64,000 nt of DNA from an uncultured beta proteobacterium. Lineage in GTDB: Bacteria; Pseudomonadota; Gammaproteobacteria; Burkholderiales; Burkholderiaceae_C. Below the pieces are notes generated by a model. The model ran no database searches. It had not been told where the DNA came from and saw only the letters and a list, made by a program, of their open reading frames with translations. Positions within the stretch are counted from its first letter, which is position 1; the number at the start of each line of letters is the position of its first letter. Location of the stretch: contig CAIPZV010000057.1 of the NCBI GenBank assembly GCA_903869595.1, forward strand, positions 62,001-126,000, given 5' to 3'. Shown in pieces: positions 9,765 to 19,648 of this stretch. A program made the translations under genes and the position numbers.

Positions 9765-10062
9765 CGTCCATTCCATAGAAACACTAGACCACCTCAGCGG
9801 CTCGCAGCTTGCCAATTTATGCGGCCTGCAATTAAGCGAGGTACAAGACTTGGTGGATTACGGTGCCTTGCAATCCGCCTTTGCCCGCGAAGGATTGGAC
9901 TATTTTGATGGCGCCAGCCTCAGCCAACTTCTGGTCGCCTGCAAGCAGCGGCGGGACTACGACTTGGACCTTTTTTCGGTAGTTATCGTGGTGCAGTACC
10001 TGCGCGAAATTGCCGACTTGAAGATGCAGCTAAGCCAGTTTCAGGCCATGCTGTCGCGATGA
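9745..10062 (+). CDS. cbpM: CbpM-like chaperone modulator
   Basis: Small MerR-like HTH protein overlapping the cbpA 3' end; canonical gene order. Confidence 0.65.
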   Translation: MAHIVHSVHSIETLDHLSGSQLANLCGLQLSEVQDLVDYGALQSAFAREGLDYFDGASLSQLLVACKQRRDYDLDLFSVVIVVQYLREIADLKMQLSQFQAMLSR

Positions 10063-10095
10063 CCTTCATACCCCACCAAAAACGAAGGTAAGCCG

Positions 10096-11847
10096 ATGCA
10101 CTGGCTCGATAAGGCTCAACGCTTTCTATTCTTTACCGGCAAAGGCGGCGTCGGTAAAACCTCTATTTCTGCCGCCAGCGCCATTGCCCTGGCCGACGCG
10201 GGCAAGCGCGTCTTGCTGGTCAGCACCGATGCCGCGTCCAACCTGGATGAGATGCTGGGCATCACCCTGCAAAACGTCCCGGTGCAGGTGCCGGGCGTGC
10301 CCGGCCTGGCCTGTATCAACATCGACCCCGATGTCGCCACCCTCGCCTACCGACAACGCGTCATAGACCAAATGGGCGCAGTGGCCAGCGCGGCAGAAAA
10401 AGCGGCTGTTTCCGAGCAGTTATCCGGTGCTTGCACCACAGAGATAGCCTCTTTTGACGAGTTCTCCAGCCTGCTGGCGCAGGCCCACAGCCACTATGAC
10501 CATATCGTGTTTGACACCGCGCCCAGCGGGCACACGCTGCGTTTACTCAGCCTGCCCAAAGCCTGGAGCGGCTTTCTGGCCAATAACGACCAAGGCGCAT
10601 CCTGCCTGGGCCCGCACTCTGGTCTCAAAATGCAAGAGGCACGCTTCAACCAAGCCTTGGCTGCATTGAGCGATCCGGCGCGCACCGCCGTCATTTTGGT
10701 GGCCCGCCCCGAAACCAGCGCACTGCAAGAAGCAGCCCGTACCAGTGTCGAATTGTTAGCGCTGGGTTTGTCCAACCAGCGCTTGATCGTTAACGGTGTT
10801 TTTCACGCAAGCCAGCCCCAAGACCCGATTGCACGGGCTATCGAACAACAAGGCGCCAAGGCCTTAGCCGCGCTGCCGCAAGCCCTGGCCTTGTTGCAGC
10901 GCGACGACGTGCCGCTGCGCAGTTTTGACAGCGTCGGCCTTGCCGCGCTGCGCGCCTTGCTTGGCGATGGCGAGAACCTAATCACACCCCAATTGGGCAC
11001 GCTGCAGGTACATGCGCAAAAGTCTATCGCTGCACTGCTTGATGACCTGGCGCAGCAAGACTATGGCTTGGTGATGGTCATGGGCAAAGGCGGCGTGGGC
11101 AAAACCACGATTGCAGCAGCCCTGGCCCTGGGCTTGCTGGCCAAGGGCAAAACCGTGCACCTCAGCACCACCGACCCGGCAGCCCACCTGGCGCAAACCT
11201 TGGCCCAAGAGGTGCCCGGACTGCGCGTCAGTCGTATCGATCCCAAGGTGGAGACCCAGCGCTATATCGACAAAATGATGGCATCCAAAGCCGCGTTAAG
11301 TGCGGATGAAAAAGCACTGCTCCTAGAGGACTTGCAGTCGCCTTGCACAGAAGAGGTGGCGGTGTTTCATGCCTTCTCGCATATCGTGGCACAAGCGCGC
11401 CATGGATTTGTGGTGCTCGACACCGCCCCCACCGGCCACTCCCTGCTCTTGATGGACGCTGCCGGGGCCTACCACCGGCAGATTCTCAGCACCTACCCCC
11501 AAGCGGGCGGGGCCGCGCTGAGTCTGATCACACCTCTGATGCGCATGCAAGACAAGGACTACACCAAAATTATTTTGGTAACCCTACCCGAAAGCACCCC
11601 GGTATCGCAGGCCGCAGCGCTGCAAGAGGACTTGCGGCGCGCCAAGATAGAGCCCTATGCCTGGGTGCTCAATCGCTCGGTGTTGGCGGCCCATCCCAGC
11701 GATCCCTTGCTGCGCGCCCGTCTGCAAGGCGAGGTGGCGCAAATCAGCCGTATCGAGGCGGGGCTGTCGTCCAACTTATTCGCTATAGCCTTCCAGCCCG
11801 AGCCGCCGGTAGGCCTGCACGCACTGCGCAGCTTGCTGGCGCAATAG
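10096..11847 (+). CDS. arsA: ArsA-type arsenite-stimulated ATPase (two fused A1/A2 halves)
   Basis: Two P-loops (FTGKGGVGKTS, MGKGGVGKTT). Candidate metalloid Cys motifs SGACTTEIASFDEF, ASCLGPHSGL and SPCTEEVAVFHAF all present. Confidence 0.85.
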   Translation: MHWLDKAQRFLFFTGKGGVGKTSISAASAIALADAGKRVLLVSTDAASNLDEMLGITLQNVPVQVPGVPGLACINIDPDVATLAYRQRVIDQMGAVASAAEKAAVSEQLSGACTTEIASFDEFSSLLAQAHSHYDHIVFDTAPSGHTLRLLSLPKAWSGFLANNDQGASCLGPHSGLKMQEARFNQALAALSDPARTAVILVARPETSALQEAARTSVELLALGLSNQRLIVNGVFHASQPQDPIARAIEQQGAKALAALPQALALLQRDDVPLRSFDSVGLAALRALLGDGENLITPQLGTLQVHAQKSIAALLDDLAQQDYGLVMVMGKGGVGKTTIAAALALGLLAKGKTVHLSTTDPAAHLAQTLAQEVPGLRVSRIDPKVETQRYIDKMMASKAALSADEKALLLEDLQSPCTEEVAVFHAFSHIVAQARHGFVVLDTAPTGHSLLLMDAAGAYHRQILSTYPQAGGAALSLITPLMRMQDKDYTKIILVTLPESTPVSQAAALQEDLRRAKIEPYAWVLNRSVLAAHPSDPLLRARLQGEVAQISRIEAGLSSNLFAIAFQPEPPVGLHALRSLLAQ

Positions 11848-11859
11848 GCCTGCCCTTGC

Positions 11860-14427
11860 ATGCCCCAGGCTGCGCATCAGGCTAAGCAAGCGCGCCAAGG
11901 TTTGTCCAGCGCGCAAGCCGCACTGCGACTAGCCGCCGATGGGCCCAATGCCTTGCCCCCGGCCACAAAGAGTTCTTTAGTGGGGCGCATAGGCCACATG
12001 CTGCACGAGCCTATGTTTGTGTTGTTGCTGGTGGCAGCAGTGCTCTACATCGTGTTGGGCGATTTGAATGAAGGGTTGGTATTGGCGGTGTTTGTGCTTG
12101 CAGTGCTGGGGCTCACGCTGTACCAGGAAGGCAAGTCGGCCAACTCCATCGAAGCCTTGCGCGCCATGCACCAACACCAGGCACGCGTGCTACGCGATGG
12201 CGCGGCAGTGCGCATCCCGGCCAGCCAGCTGGTGGTGGGAGATCTGGTGCTGGTGGCCGAAGGGGACCGGGTTGCAGCCGATGGCGTATTGCTGGAAGCG
12301 GACAACATGGAGGTGGACGAATCGATGCGCACAGGCGAATCGATACCCGTGGCCAAAGCAGTCATGGCAGAGCCTGCGGCCCTGAAGGCGCATATTTTTT
12401 CGGGTACCCACCTGGTGCGCGGCCATGGCGTTTTTTGCGTCACGGCCACTGGCGCCCACACCGAAATCGGCAAGATCGGTAGCAGCTTAAGTGCATTAGA
12501 TTCCGAGGCAACACCGCTACAAAAGCAAACCGCGCAGCTGGTGCGCGTACTTGCCACGCTAGGCCTGGGTTTGTGTACTGCCATGGTGCTTTTAATGGGC
12601 TGGCGCAGCGGGCAGTGGCTGCCTGCTTTGTTGTCTGGCATCGCGCTGGCGATGGCCATGCTGCCGGAGGAATACCCGGTCGTGCTTGCCATCATCCCGG
12701 CGCTGGGCGCGCACCGCCTTGCGCAAGCAGGTGTGCTAACGCGCCACATCAACGCCATCGAAACTCTGGGCGCCACCAGTGTTTTGTGTACCGACAAAAC
12801 CGGCACACTGACCCACAACCGCATGTCGGTGCAGGGCCTGGCTTTGGCGGCCCAAGGTGTGGTGCCGAGCGCGATGTTTACGCCGGGACACAGCGACACG
12901 CTGCCCGCAGACTTTGCGCCGCTGGTACAGCACGCAGTGCTGGCCAGTGCCCAAACGCCGACAGACCCGATGGAGATAGCCTTCCACGCCTTTGCGGCCC
13001 TTCGGCTAGACCCGCTAGACCCATCCAAGGATTGGTATGACGGATGGCACTTGGTGCAAAGCTATCCCTTGAGCACAGCGCTACGCGCCATGGCCCATGT
13101 GTGGCAACACCCGGACAGCGGTGACTATGCAATTGCGGCTAAGGGCGCACCAGAAGCCATCATGCACTTGTGCCACATGGCAAGTGCTGAGCAAGACGCT
13201 TGCATGCAACAGGTGGAAGCGATGGCCGCCCAAGGCCTGCGTGTGCTGGCGGTGGCCCGAGGGCAGCACGCCGGTGGCCCTTGGCCCAAGGCGCAGCATG
13301 ATTTTGATTTTCAATGGCTGGGCCTGATCGGCCTGGCAGACCCCTTGCGCGAGGAAGTGCCGCAGGCCATGGCGCAATGCCGGGCCGCTGGCATCCGGGT
13401 GATCATGGTCACGGGCGACCACCCCGCCACCGCGCAAGTGATTGCGCAACAAGCAGGCATGCTGCCCGGTGCGCTGCTCATGGGTGACGCCATCGAACTG
13501 CTAAGCGATAGCGCGCTATCCGATGCGCTGCGCTCGGCCCAGGTATGCGCTCGCATATCGCCGCACCAAAAGCTGCGCATCGTGCAAGCGCTCAAGCGCA
13601 ATGGCGAAATCGTCACGATGTCCGGCGACGGCGTCAACGACGCCCCCGCCTTGCGCGCTGCCCATGTGGGCGTAGCCATGGGCGCACGCGGCACCGATGT
13701 CGCGCGTGAAGCGGCGGACCTGGTCTTGGTGGACGACAACTTCGCCTCTATCGTGCGCAGCATCCGCATCGGGCGGCGCATTTTTAGCAATTTGCAAAAG
13801 TCCATGGCCTATATTTTTGCCATCCATATTCCCATCGCCATGCTGGCGCTGGTGCCCATGCTGTTTGCGCTGCCGCCGCTTTTTTTGCCACTGCACATCG
13901 CCCTCTTAGAAATGGTGATTGACCCGGCGTGTTCGCTGGCCTTTGAGAACGAAGCCGAAAGCGCCCACGCCATGAGCAGCCCGCCGCGCGATACGCGCGC
14001 GCCCTTGTTCAGCACCGCTGCCATGGCGCGTGCCAGCGTGCAAGGGCTATGGGTTTTGTTGTCTGCGGCCTTGGCCTATGGGGTATCCACGCGCTTGCCA
14101 CAAGCGGGCGATGCGCTAGGCCATTCGCGCACCATGGTCATGGTCGCCTTTGTGGTGGCCAACGGATGGCTGATCTTTATTGCCAAAGCCCAAGGCAGCC
14201 GCCTGCTGCATATCGGCAAGCCCACCAACCGCGCTGCGGTGGTGATTGCCATCGGCACCGTCGCGCTGGTCTTGCTGGCCATCTATGTGCCTTGGCTAGC
14301 GGCCCAGATGAAGTTTTACCCGCTGGGGCCGCAGGCGCTAACCCTGGCCATGGCCTGCGGCAGCTTGGGGCTGGTAGCGCGTATCACCTGGGATGCCCTT
14401 GCGGGCCGCACAAAGGCCGCTGGCTAG
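11860..14427 (+). CDS. Cation-translocating P-type ATPase (P2-like)
   Basis: DKTGTLTHNRMS phosphorylation motif, MLPEEYPVVLAI in M4, GDGVNDAPALRAAHVGVAMG hinge. Confidence 0.9.
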   Translation: MPQAAHQAKQARQGLSSAQAALRLAADGPNALPPATKSSLVGRIGHMLHEPMFVLLLVAAVLYIVLGDLNEGLVLAVFVLAVLGLTLYQEGKSANSIEALRAMHQHQARVLRDGAAVRIPASQLVVGDLVLVAEGDRVAADGVLLEADNMEVDESMRTGESIPVAKAVMAEPAALKAHIFSGTHLVRGHGVFCVTATGAHTEIGKIGSSLSALDSEATPLQKQTAQLVRVLATLGLGLCTAMVLLMGWRSGQWLPALLSGIALAMAMLPEEYPVVLAIIPALGAHRLAQAGVLTRHINAIETLGATSVLCTDKTGTLTHNRMSVQGLALAAQGVVPSAMFTPGHSDTLPADFAPLVQHAVLASAQTPTDPMEIAFHAFAALRLDPLDPSKDWYDGWHLVQSYPLSTALRAMAHVWQHPDSGDYAIAAKGAPEAIMHLCHMASAEQDACMQQVEAMAAQGLRVLAVARGQHAGGPWPKAQHDFDFQWLGLIGLADPLREEVPQAMAQCRAAGIRVIMVTGDHPATAQVIAQQAGMLPGALLMGDAIELLSDSALSDALRSAQVCARISPHQKLRIVQALKRNGEIVTMSGDGVNDAPALRAAHVGVAMGARGTDVAREAADLVLVDDNFASIVRSIRIGRRIFSNLQKSMAYIFAIHIPIAMLALVPMLFALPPLFLPLHIALLEMVIDPACSLAFENEAESAHAMSSPPRDTRAPLFSTAAMARASVQGLWVLLSAALAYGVSTRLPQAGDALGHSRTMVMVAFVVANGWLIFIAKAQGSRLLHIGKPTNRAAVVIAIGTVALVLLAIYVPWLAAQMKFYPLGPQALTLAMACGSLGLVARITWDALAGRTKAAG

Positions 14428-14502
14428 AATGAATCGAGGCAGCCAGCGCTTGGTTGCCGCACACCCGCCCTGGCGCGACGTGCCCTTATTGCTTGCGGAG
14501 CC

Positions 14503-15729
14503 TTGATGAAACACGAACGCCAGGTCGCGCTGCTGAAACAGACTTTTGCCCATATTGACGCCAACACCACGCCTTTGTGGGACGCGCCTTATTGGAATCC
14601 CGCTTCGCGCTATACCTGCCCAGACCACTTCCAGCGCGAACTCAGCACGCTGTTTAGCGGCCAAGTACCGCTGCTGGCCGGCTTCTCGCCCGACCTGCCC
14701 GCCCCCGGCGCCTGGTTTACCTGTGACCTGCCCGGTGCGCCCATTTTTTTGACGCGCACGGCAGATGGCAGCGTCAAAGCCTTTTTAAACATGTGCCGCC
14801 ACCGGGGCTCGCGCCTGGTGGGTTTTGCGTTAGATGCCCAAGGCCACTTTGTCGAGCACCGCGGCCAGTCGCAGCACAGCTTTAGCTGCCCCTACCATGC
14901 CTGGACCTATGACAACAGCGGCACCTTGATTCGCCACGCCAACGACATGGGTGGCTTTGCCCAATTGCAAACGCGCATGGACTGCGGGCAGTTCAACCTG
15001 ATCGAAGTGCCCTGCCTGGAAACCGGCGGCATGCTGCTGGTGCGCCCCCAGGGCACGGAGCCCATAGACGCACAGCGCGACACCTTTGGCATGCACAGCC
15101 GCATGGACGAATTTGGCTTTGGCAATTTTCATTTTTACCAAGAGGTGTTTTGGGACTTTGCCGCCAACTGGAAATTGCTGCTGGAAACCTTTATGGAGGG
15201 CTACCACATCGCTGCCCTGCACCGCAACACGCTGGCACCGCGTTTTCGCTGCTACCCGGTGATTTACGAATGCTTCGGCCCGCACGCGCTGTTCCCGCTG
15301 CCGCGCAAAAGCATTAACGACCAACGCGATTTGCCAGAGTCTGAATGGTCGGTGCTAAAACACGCCTCGACGATTTTTTCGGTGTCTCCGCATGCGGTGC
15401 TCAATATCCCGATGGACGGGCATATGGAGTTGTGGGATTTCCAGCCCTTGGACGTAGGCCGCACGCGGGCGCGGGTACGGTTTTATATTCCCGAGCCTAT
15501 TGCCAGCGAAGCCGATGCGGCGCGCTGGAACAAGAGCTGGAAAGTCTCCACCGAGGTGATTTCGGGTGAAGACTTTACCCAGCAGCAAAACATCCACATC
15601 AACCTGGCCAGTGGCCGAATCCCCGGCGTCGTCTTCGGCCAAAACGAGCCCATGCTGTCGCACTTTCACCGTGAGTTGGGCAAGCTAACGGGCGTGCCGG
15701 ATGCGCCTTTGCCAGAGCCGTTTTTTTAG
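14503..15729 (+). CDS. Rieske non-heme iron aromatic ring-hydroxylating oxygenase, alpha subunit
   Basis: CRHRGSRLV...CPYHAWTYD Rieske motif and downstream catalytic domain (EGYHIAALHRNT). Confidence 0.88.
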   Translation: MMKHERQVALLKQTFAHIDANTTPLWDAPYWNPASRYTCPDHFQRELSTLFSGQVPLLAGFSPDLPAPGAWFTCDLPGAPIFLTRTADGSVKAFLNMCRHRGSRLVGFALDAQGHFVEHRGQSQHSFSCPYHAWTYDNSGTLIRHANDMGGFAQLQTRMDCGQFNLIEVPCLETGGMLLVRPQGTEPIDAQRDTFGMHSRMDEFGFGNFHFYQEVFWDFAANWKLLLETFMEGYHIAALHRNTLAPRFRCYPVIYECFGPHALFPLPRKSINDQRDLPESEWSVLKHASTIFSVSPHAVLNIPMDGHMELWDFQPLDVGRTRARVRFYIPEPIASEADAARWNKSWKVSTEVISGEDFTQQQNIHINLASGRIPGVVFGQNEPMLSHFHRELGKLTGVPDAPLPEPFF

Positions 15730-15741
15730 GCGCTGCCTCGC

Positions 15742-16650
15742 TCAATACGCAATAGGCACATGCATCGCCGGGTCCTGGTGCCAGGCCCAATAAGTATCCG
15801 ATAGCTTGCGGGTGACCGGGCCGATGGCCCCGTCAGCCACATGCTTTCCATCGACACGCGTCACAGGCAACACACCGCCGCCAGAGCTGGAGATAAAAGC
15901 TTCGTCTGCCGCGCGAAATTCAGTGGCGCTCACAGGCCGCACCTGCACTTGCAAGCCAAGGGACTGGGCGATCTCTATCACGGTGCGCCGGGTGATGCCT
16001 TCGAGCATGCCCTGGTCCGGGGTAATCAGTTGGCCTGCGTGGACACAGAAAACATTGAAGCCCGGCCCCTCCACCACATGGTCTTTGTCGTCCACCAGCA
16101 CCGCGGTGTCGGCACCGCCGTCCAAGGCATCGAGCAAGCCCATGGTCAGGTCATTCCAGTGGTAATTTTTGGTCGTTGGATCTACGGATGCCGCCGGGAT
16201 ACGCTGCACATGGCTGATGCGCAAATGCAGGCCGGTGGCGCGCTGTTGTTCGTTGGCGAGCCATACAAAAGGCACGGCAAAGGCGTAAAACTGGTTCACC
16301 GCCTGGCGCGGATCGCGCGAGCCCCAGGGCGTTTGGCCGCGGGTACACAGCATTTCTACATAGGAGGCGCGCAAGCCGCTGCGGCGAACGCACTCGCTCA
16401 AGATGGCGGTAATCTGCGCATCGTCCACGCCGGGCGCCAGCCGCCAGCGCTGGCAACTGCGCGCAAAGCGCTCCAGGTGCGCATCGAGGCGAAAGAATGC
16501 GCCGTCCCACACGGTAACCACGTCGTAGGTGGCATCCGAATGCAAAAAGCCCAGGTCGGTAATCGGAATACTGGCCTGCGCAATCGGCACATACTGGCCG
16601 CGCACATAGGCGCAGCCCTTAGAAAAATCGGGGGCTTGGGCATCAGACAT
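15742..16650 (-). CDS. Class IV (branched-chain/D-amino-acid-like) aminotransferase
   Basis: TKNYHWNDLTMGLLDA, VVEGPGFNVFCV and EGITRRTVIEIAQSLG motifs. Start reset to MSDAQAP with an AGGAG RBS. Confidence 0.85.
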   Translation of the reverse strand: MSDAQAPDFSKGCAYVRGQYVPIAQASIPITDLGFLHSDATYDVVTVWDGAFFRLDAHLERFARSCQRWRLAPGVDDAQITAILSECVRRSGLRASYVEMLCTRGQTPWGSRDPRQAVNQFYAFAVPFVWLANEQQRATGLHLRISHVQRIPAASVDPTTKNYHWNDLTMGLLDALDGGADTAVLVDDKDHVVEGPGFNVFCVHAGQLITPDQGMLEGITRRTVIEIAQSLGLQVQVRPVSATEFRAADEAFISSSGGGVLPVTRVDGKHVADGAIGPVTRKLSDTYWAWHQDPAMHVPIAY

Positions 16651-16769
16651 GGCGCACTCCTGCTTGTAATTCTCGGTCCGCGCAGTGTCGCCGAAAAGCG
16701 CTGCTCTCACCATCGTTTCGCACTCTATGCCCTCAAAGGGTGCAAATCGGGAAACCAAAATTCCGCTTC

Positions 16770-16812
16770 AAACCTTGATATTTTGAAATTTGTCCGCAAA
16801 TATCAAAGGTTT
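16770..16812. promoter_or_regulatory. Imperfect inverted repeat, putative operator upstream of OYE gene
   Basis: AAACCTTGATATTT-N14-AAATATCAAAGGTTT (one bulged A). Confidence 0.5.
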
Positions 16813-16844
16813 CGTTGGAAACAAATTAAATTAAAGGATTACCC

Positions 16845-17921
16845 ATGCTTTTTGAGAGTTACTCGGCGGGCAAGCTGCCGCTTGCCAACCGTATCGTGAT
16901 GTCACCCATGACGCGCAGCCGCGCCGTCGACAACAACACCCCCAACGCCCTGATGGCCGCTTACTATGCGCAGCGCGCCAGCGCCGGGCTGATCATTACC
17001 GAAGGTACCTCGCCATCCGCTAACGGCTTGGGCTATGCCCGCATCCCCGGACTTTTCAACCAAGAGCAGGTCAAAGCCTGGAAAGTGGTCACTGAAGCGG
17101 TGCACGCCAAGGGCGGAAAAATCATCGTCCAGCTCATGCATTGCGGCCGCGTGGTGGGCGAGGCTAATTTGCCCGCAGGCGCCAAAGCCGTGGGCCCAAC
17201 CGACCACGTACTCGAAGGCGAGATGTACACAGACGCCAAAGGCATGCAGCCCCACATGCAAGCCCACGCGCTATCGACAGACGAAATTGCCGAAACCGTG
17301 GCCGAATACGCCCACAGCGCGCGCTTGGCCATCGAAGCGGGCTTTGACGGCGTCGAACTGCACGCCGCCAATGGGTATTTGATCGAGCAATTTCTCAATG
17401 CCAAGGTCAACACACGCGAGGATGCCTACGGTGGCAGCGCCGCCAAGCGCAACCGCTTTGCACTGGAAGTCATGCGCGCCACCGTGGCCGCCATTGGCGC
17501 CGAGCGCGTGGGCATGCGCATTTCCCCCTATGGCGTGTTCAATGGCACCGGCGGGTTTGAGGGCGTAGAGGCCCAATACGAGGCTTTGGTCAGCGAAGCG
17601 TCCACGCTAGGCCTGATGTACGTGCATTTGCTAGACCATTCCGCCATGGGTACACCGGCTGTACCCGCTGCACTTAAAGCCAAGCTGCGCAGCCTGTTCA
17701 AGGGAAGTTTCATCCTGGCAGGCGGCTTTACTGGCGATACGGCGGAGCAAGCCCTAGTGGCAGGCCAAGCCGATTTAATCGGATTTGGGCGGCCTTTCAT
17801 TTCCAATCCGGACTTGGTAGCGCGCCTGCAAAAAGGCGCGGAACTGGCCGCACCCAACATGGGTACTTTCTACACGCCAGGCGAGGCGGGCTATACCGAC
17901 TACCCGGCTATGGCCGCTTAA
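16845..17921 (+). CDS. Old Yellow Enzyme family alkene reductase (NemA-like)
   Basis: FMN-binding TIM barrel with IVMSPMTRSRA, QLMHCGRV, FDGVELHAANGYLIEQFL and GFGRPFISNPDL. Confidence 0.92.
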   Translation: MLFESYSAGKLPLANRIVMSPMTRSRAVDNNTPNALMAAYYAQRASAGLIITEGTSPSANGLGYARIPGLFNQEQVKAWKVVTEAVHAKGGKIIVQLMHCGRVVGEANLPAGAKAVGPTDHVLEGEMYTDAKGMQPHMQAHALSTDEIAETVAEYAHSARLAIEAGFDGVELHAANGYLIEQFLNAKVNTREDAYGGSAAKRNRFALEVMRATVAAIGAERVGMRISPYGVFNGTGGFEGVEAQYEALVSEASTLGLMYVHLLDHSAMGTPAVPAALKAKLRSLFKGSFILAGGFTGDTAEQALVAGQADLIGFGRPFISNPDLVARLQKGAELAAPNMGTFYTPGEAGYTDYPAMAA

Positions 17922-18198
17922 TCGGCCAGCAACAAACTGAAAATATGCTCCCGCCTTGGCCTTGTCGGGGCCAGTGCGGGAGCACTTTTCTTACCCCCAT
18001 GCGAACCAGAAATCTATTGCTCGGAAATAACACCACCCCTGCAATGGCGGCACGGCTGATATTGGCCCTATTGAGAATATGAAATACTTGCCATTCGCGT
18101 ACTTGAATTTTTAGAATGTGTCGAATTTTTTGGGCATGAATATTGCATGTTATTCTGCATTTGCCGGTACGTTTGCCGCTTTTAAGAATGGTGATTCG

Positions 18199-18531
18199 AT
18201 GGATACGAAATTGAACTTTTTGACGCCCACACCGGTTTCCCCCACCGCAGGCCGCGCGCTGCCCACCGCCAGGAAGGCCGATGCAAAGCCGTCGGCAAAC
18301 GATTTTTCCCAGATACTGTCTGGGCAGATGTTTAAGGCGCAGCGGCAAGGCCTTGCCGCCTCGCATAGCGCTAGCGCAGATTTGCAGGTCGTCCCCCTGG
18401 GCAAGACCATAAATGTGATCACCAGTAATGCGGCCGTGCCCGACGCTACTAGCCTGGCCAATTTTGCACGCTCCCAAGGTTTTGACGAAGCCGCCGTACA
18501 AGCGCTTTTTGGCCCTAAATCGTCGACTTAA
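18199..18531 (+). CDS. Small hypothetical protein, possibly FliK-like fragment
   Basis: MDTKLNFLTPTPVSPTAG...VPDATSLANFARSQGFDEAAVQALFG; start at the internal ATG of ORF 18118-18531. Confidence 0.4.
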   Translation: MDTKLNFLTPTPVSPTAGRALPTARKADAKPSANDFSQILSGQMFKAQRQGLAASHSASADLQVVPLGKTINVITSNAAVPDATSLANFARSQGFDEAAVQALFGPKSST

Positions 18532-18716
18532 AACACAAAGGCCTTATGCCATCGTGTCAGGCGCCATACATTGGCGCCAACATTTTGAAACTTGCTAGCC
18601 CCGATCCTTGCTGGTTCCGGCGTCCAAGACCATGGGGCAATTAAGAAGCCCAAAGTGACCCGTGAATGGGGGCAGCGCCAATGTAAGGTCGGCTTTTGAA
18701 GGCCACTTCATTTCAG

Positions 18717-19370
18717 TTAACTCAAAAGATGTCCTGTCTTCACAAAGATAGTGCAGCCCTCTTTGCTAAAGGGCTGGTGGGCGCTCATGTGCGGGCTTCT
18801 GATCCATGTGCCGGCAGGGTAGCGTCCATACTCATCTTCAAACACGCCATCGACTACAAAGATCTCTTCCCCGCCATGGTGTCTGTGCGGATTGAAATAG
18901 GTTTGAGGTGCCCACTTCACTAAAGTGGATCCACTGCCCTGTCGCATCAGTGGCATGACATTCAGACCGGGCACCATACCTTGGTACCAAGGAGCTGTTT
19001 CAGTATTTAGCACTTCTCGCTCTACTTGGTCTGGACCAAGGTGGCGTAACTTGACAAAAAGAACGCAACCGGTTTTGCTATAGGGTGCATGTGAAGAGCC
19101 AGGCGGATTCATGACGTAGGTGCCAGCGGGATAGTCGCCAGCCTCATCGCTCAATACCCCATCCAGCACCAATATCTCTTCACCAAACGCATGGGTATGG
19201 GTTTGAAACGTAGACCCGGGTTGATAGCGAACGATAGAAGTTGCTTTTGCGACCTCGTGACCGGTGCGCTCGAGCATTCGCCTCTCAACCCCCGATTCAG
19301 GGCTGGGAACCCAAGATAAATCATGGTGGTTAATCACCACCCGCTTGCTGTAATCGGCATTGATATCCAT
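18717..19370 (-). CDS. Tandem-cupin protein, ChrR-like cupin
   Basis: Two cupin repeats with HTHAFGEEILVLDGVLSDEAGDYPAGTY and HRHHGGEEIFVVDGVFEDEYGRYPAGTW. Confidence 0.8.
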   Translation of the reverse strand: MDINADYSKRVVINHHDLSWVPSPESGVERRMLERTGHEVAKATSIVRYQPGSTFQTHTHAFGEEILVLDGVLSDEAGDYPAGTYVMNPPGSSHAPYSKTGCVLFVKLRHLGPDQVEREVLNTETAPWYQGMVPGLNVMPLMRQGSGSTLVKWAPQTYFNPHRHHGGEEIFVVDGVFEDEYGRYPAGTWIRSPHMSAHQPFSKEGCTIFVKTGHLLS

Positions 19371-19648
19371 TTATTACATCTCAGAAATTTTGGGAAAGCA
19401 CTAAAGCATAGCAACAAACTAGCATGGCGATGCGCCCTGACCCAATGCCATCTTGCGCCAGGTAGCAGCCTTGTGTTTGTCGTTGAACTTTAGGGCTAAA
19501 GGGCTGCATTGTGGCTTGCTTTGGGCATCGCGTAGGCGCAGCCCCGTACGTTGCGAACCGAATTTACGCGGCAGGCCAAGATACCTAAGATGAGTCTCAT
19601 GCTAATGCCAAGTTCTGCCTGCACAAAATATGCAAATGGGAGTGTTCG

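Noticed and set aside
12045-13028. 327-aa minus-strand ORF
   Set aside because: Antisense to the P-type ATPase gene, Ser/Thr/Ala-rich shadow.
15841-16899. 352-aa plus-strand ORF
   Set aside because: Antisense shadow of the class IV aminotransferase; no recognisable domain.
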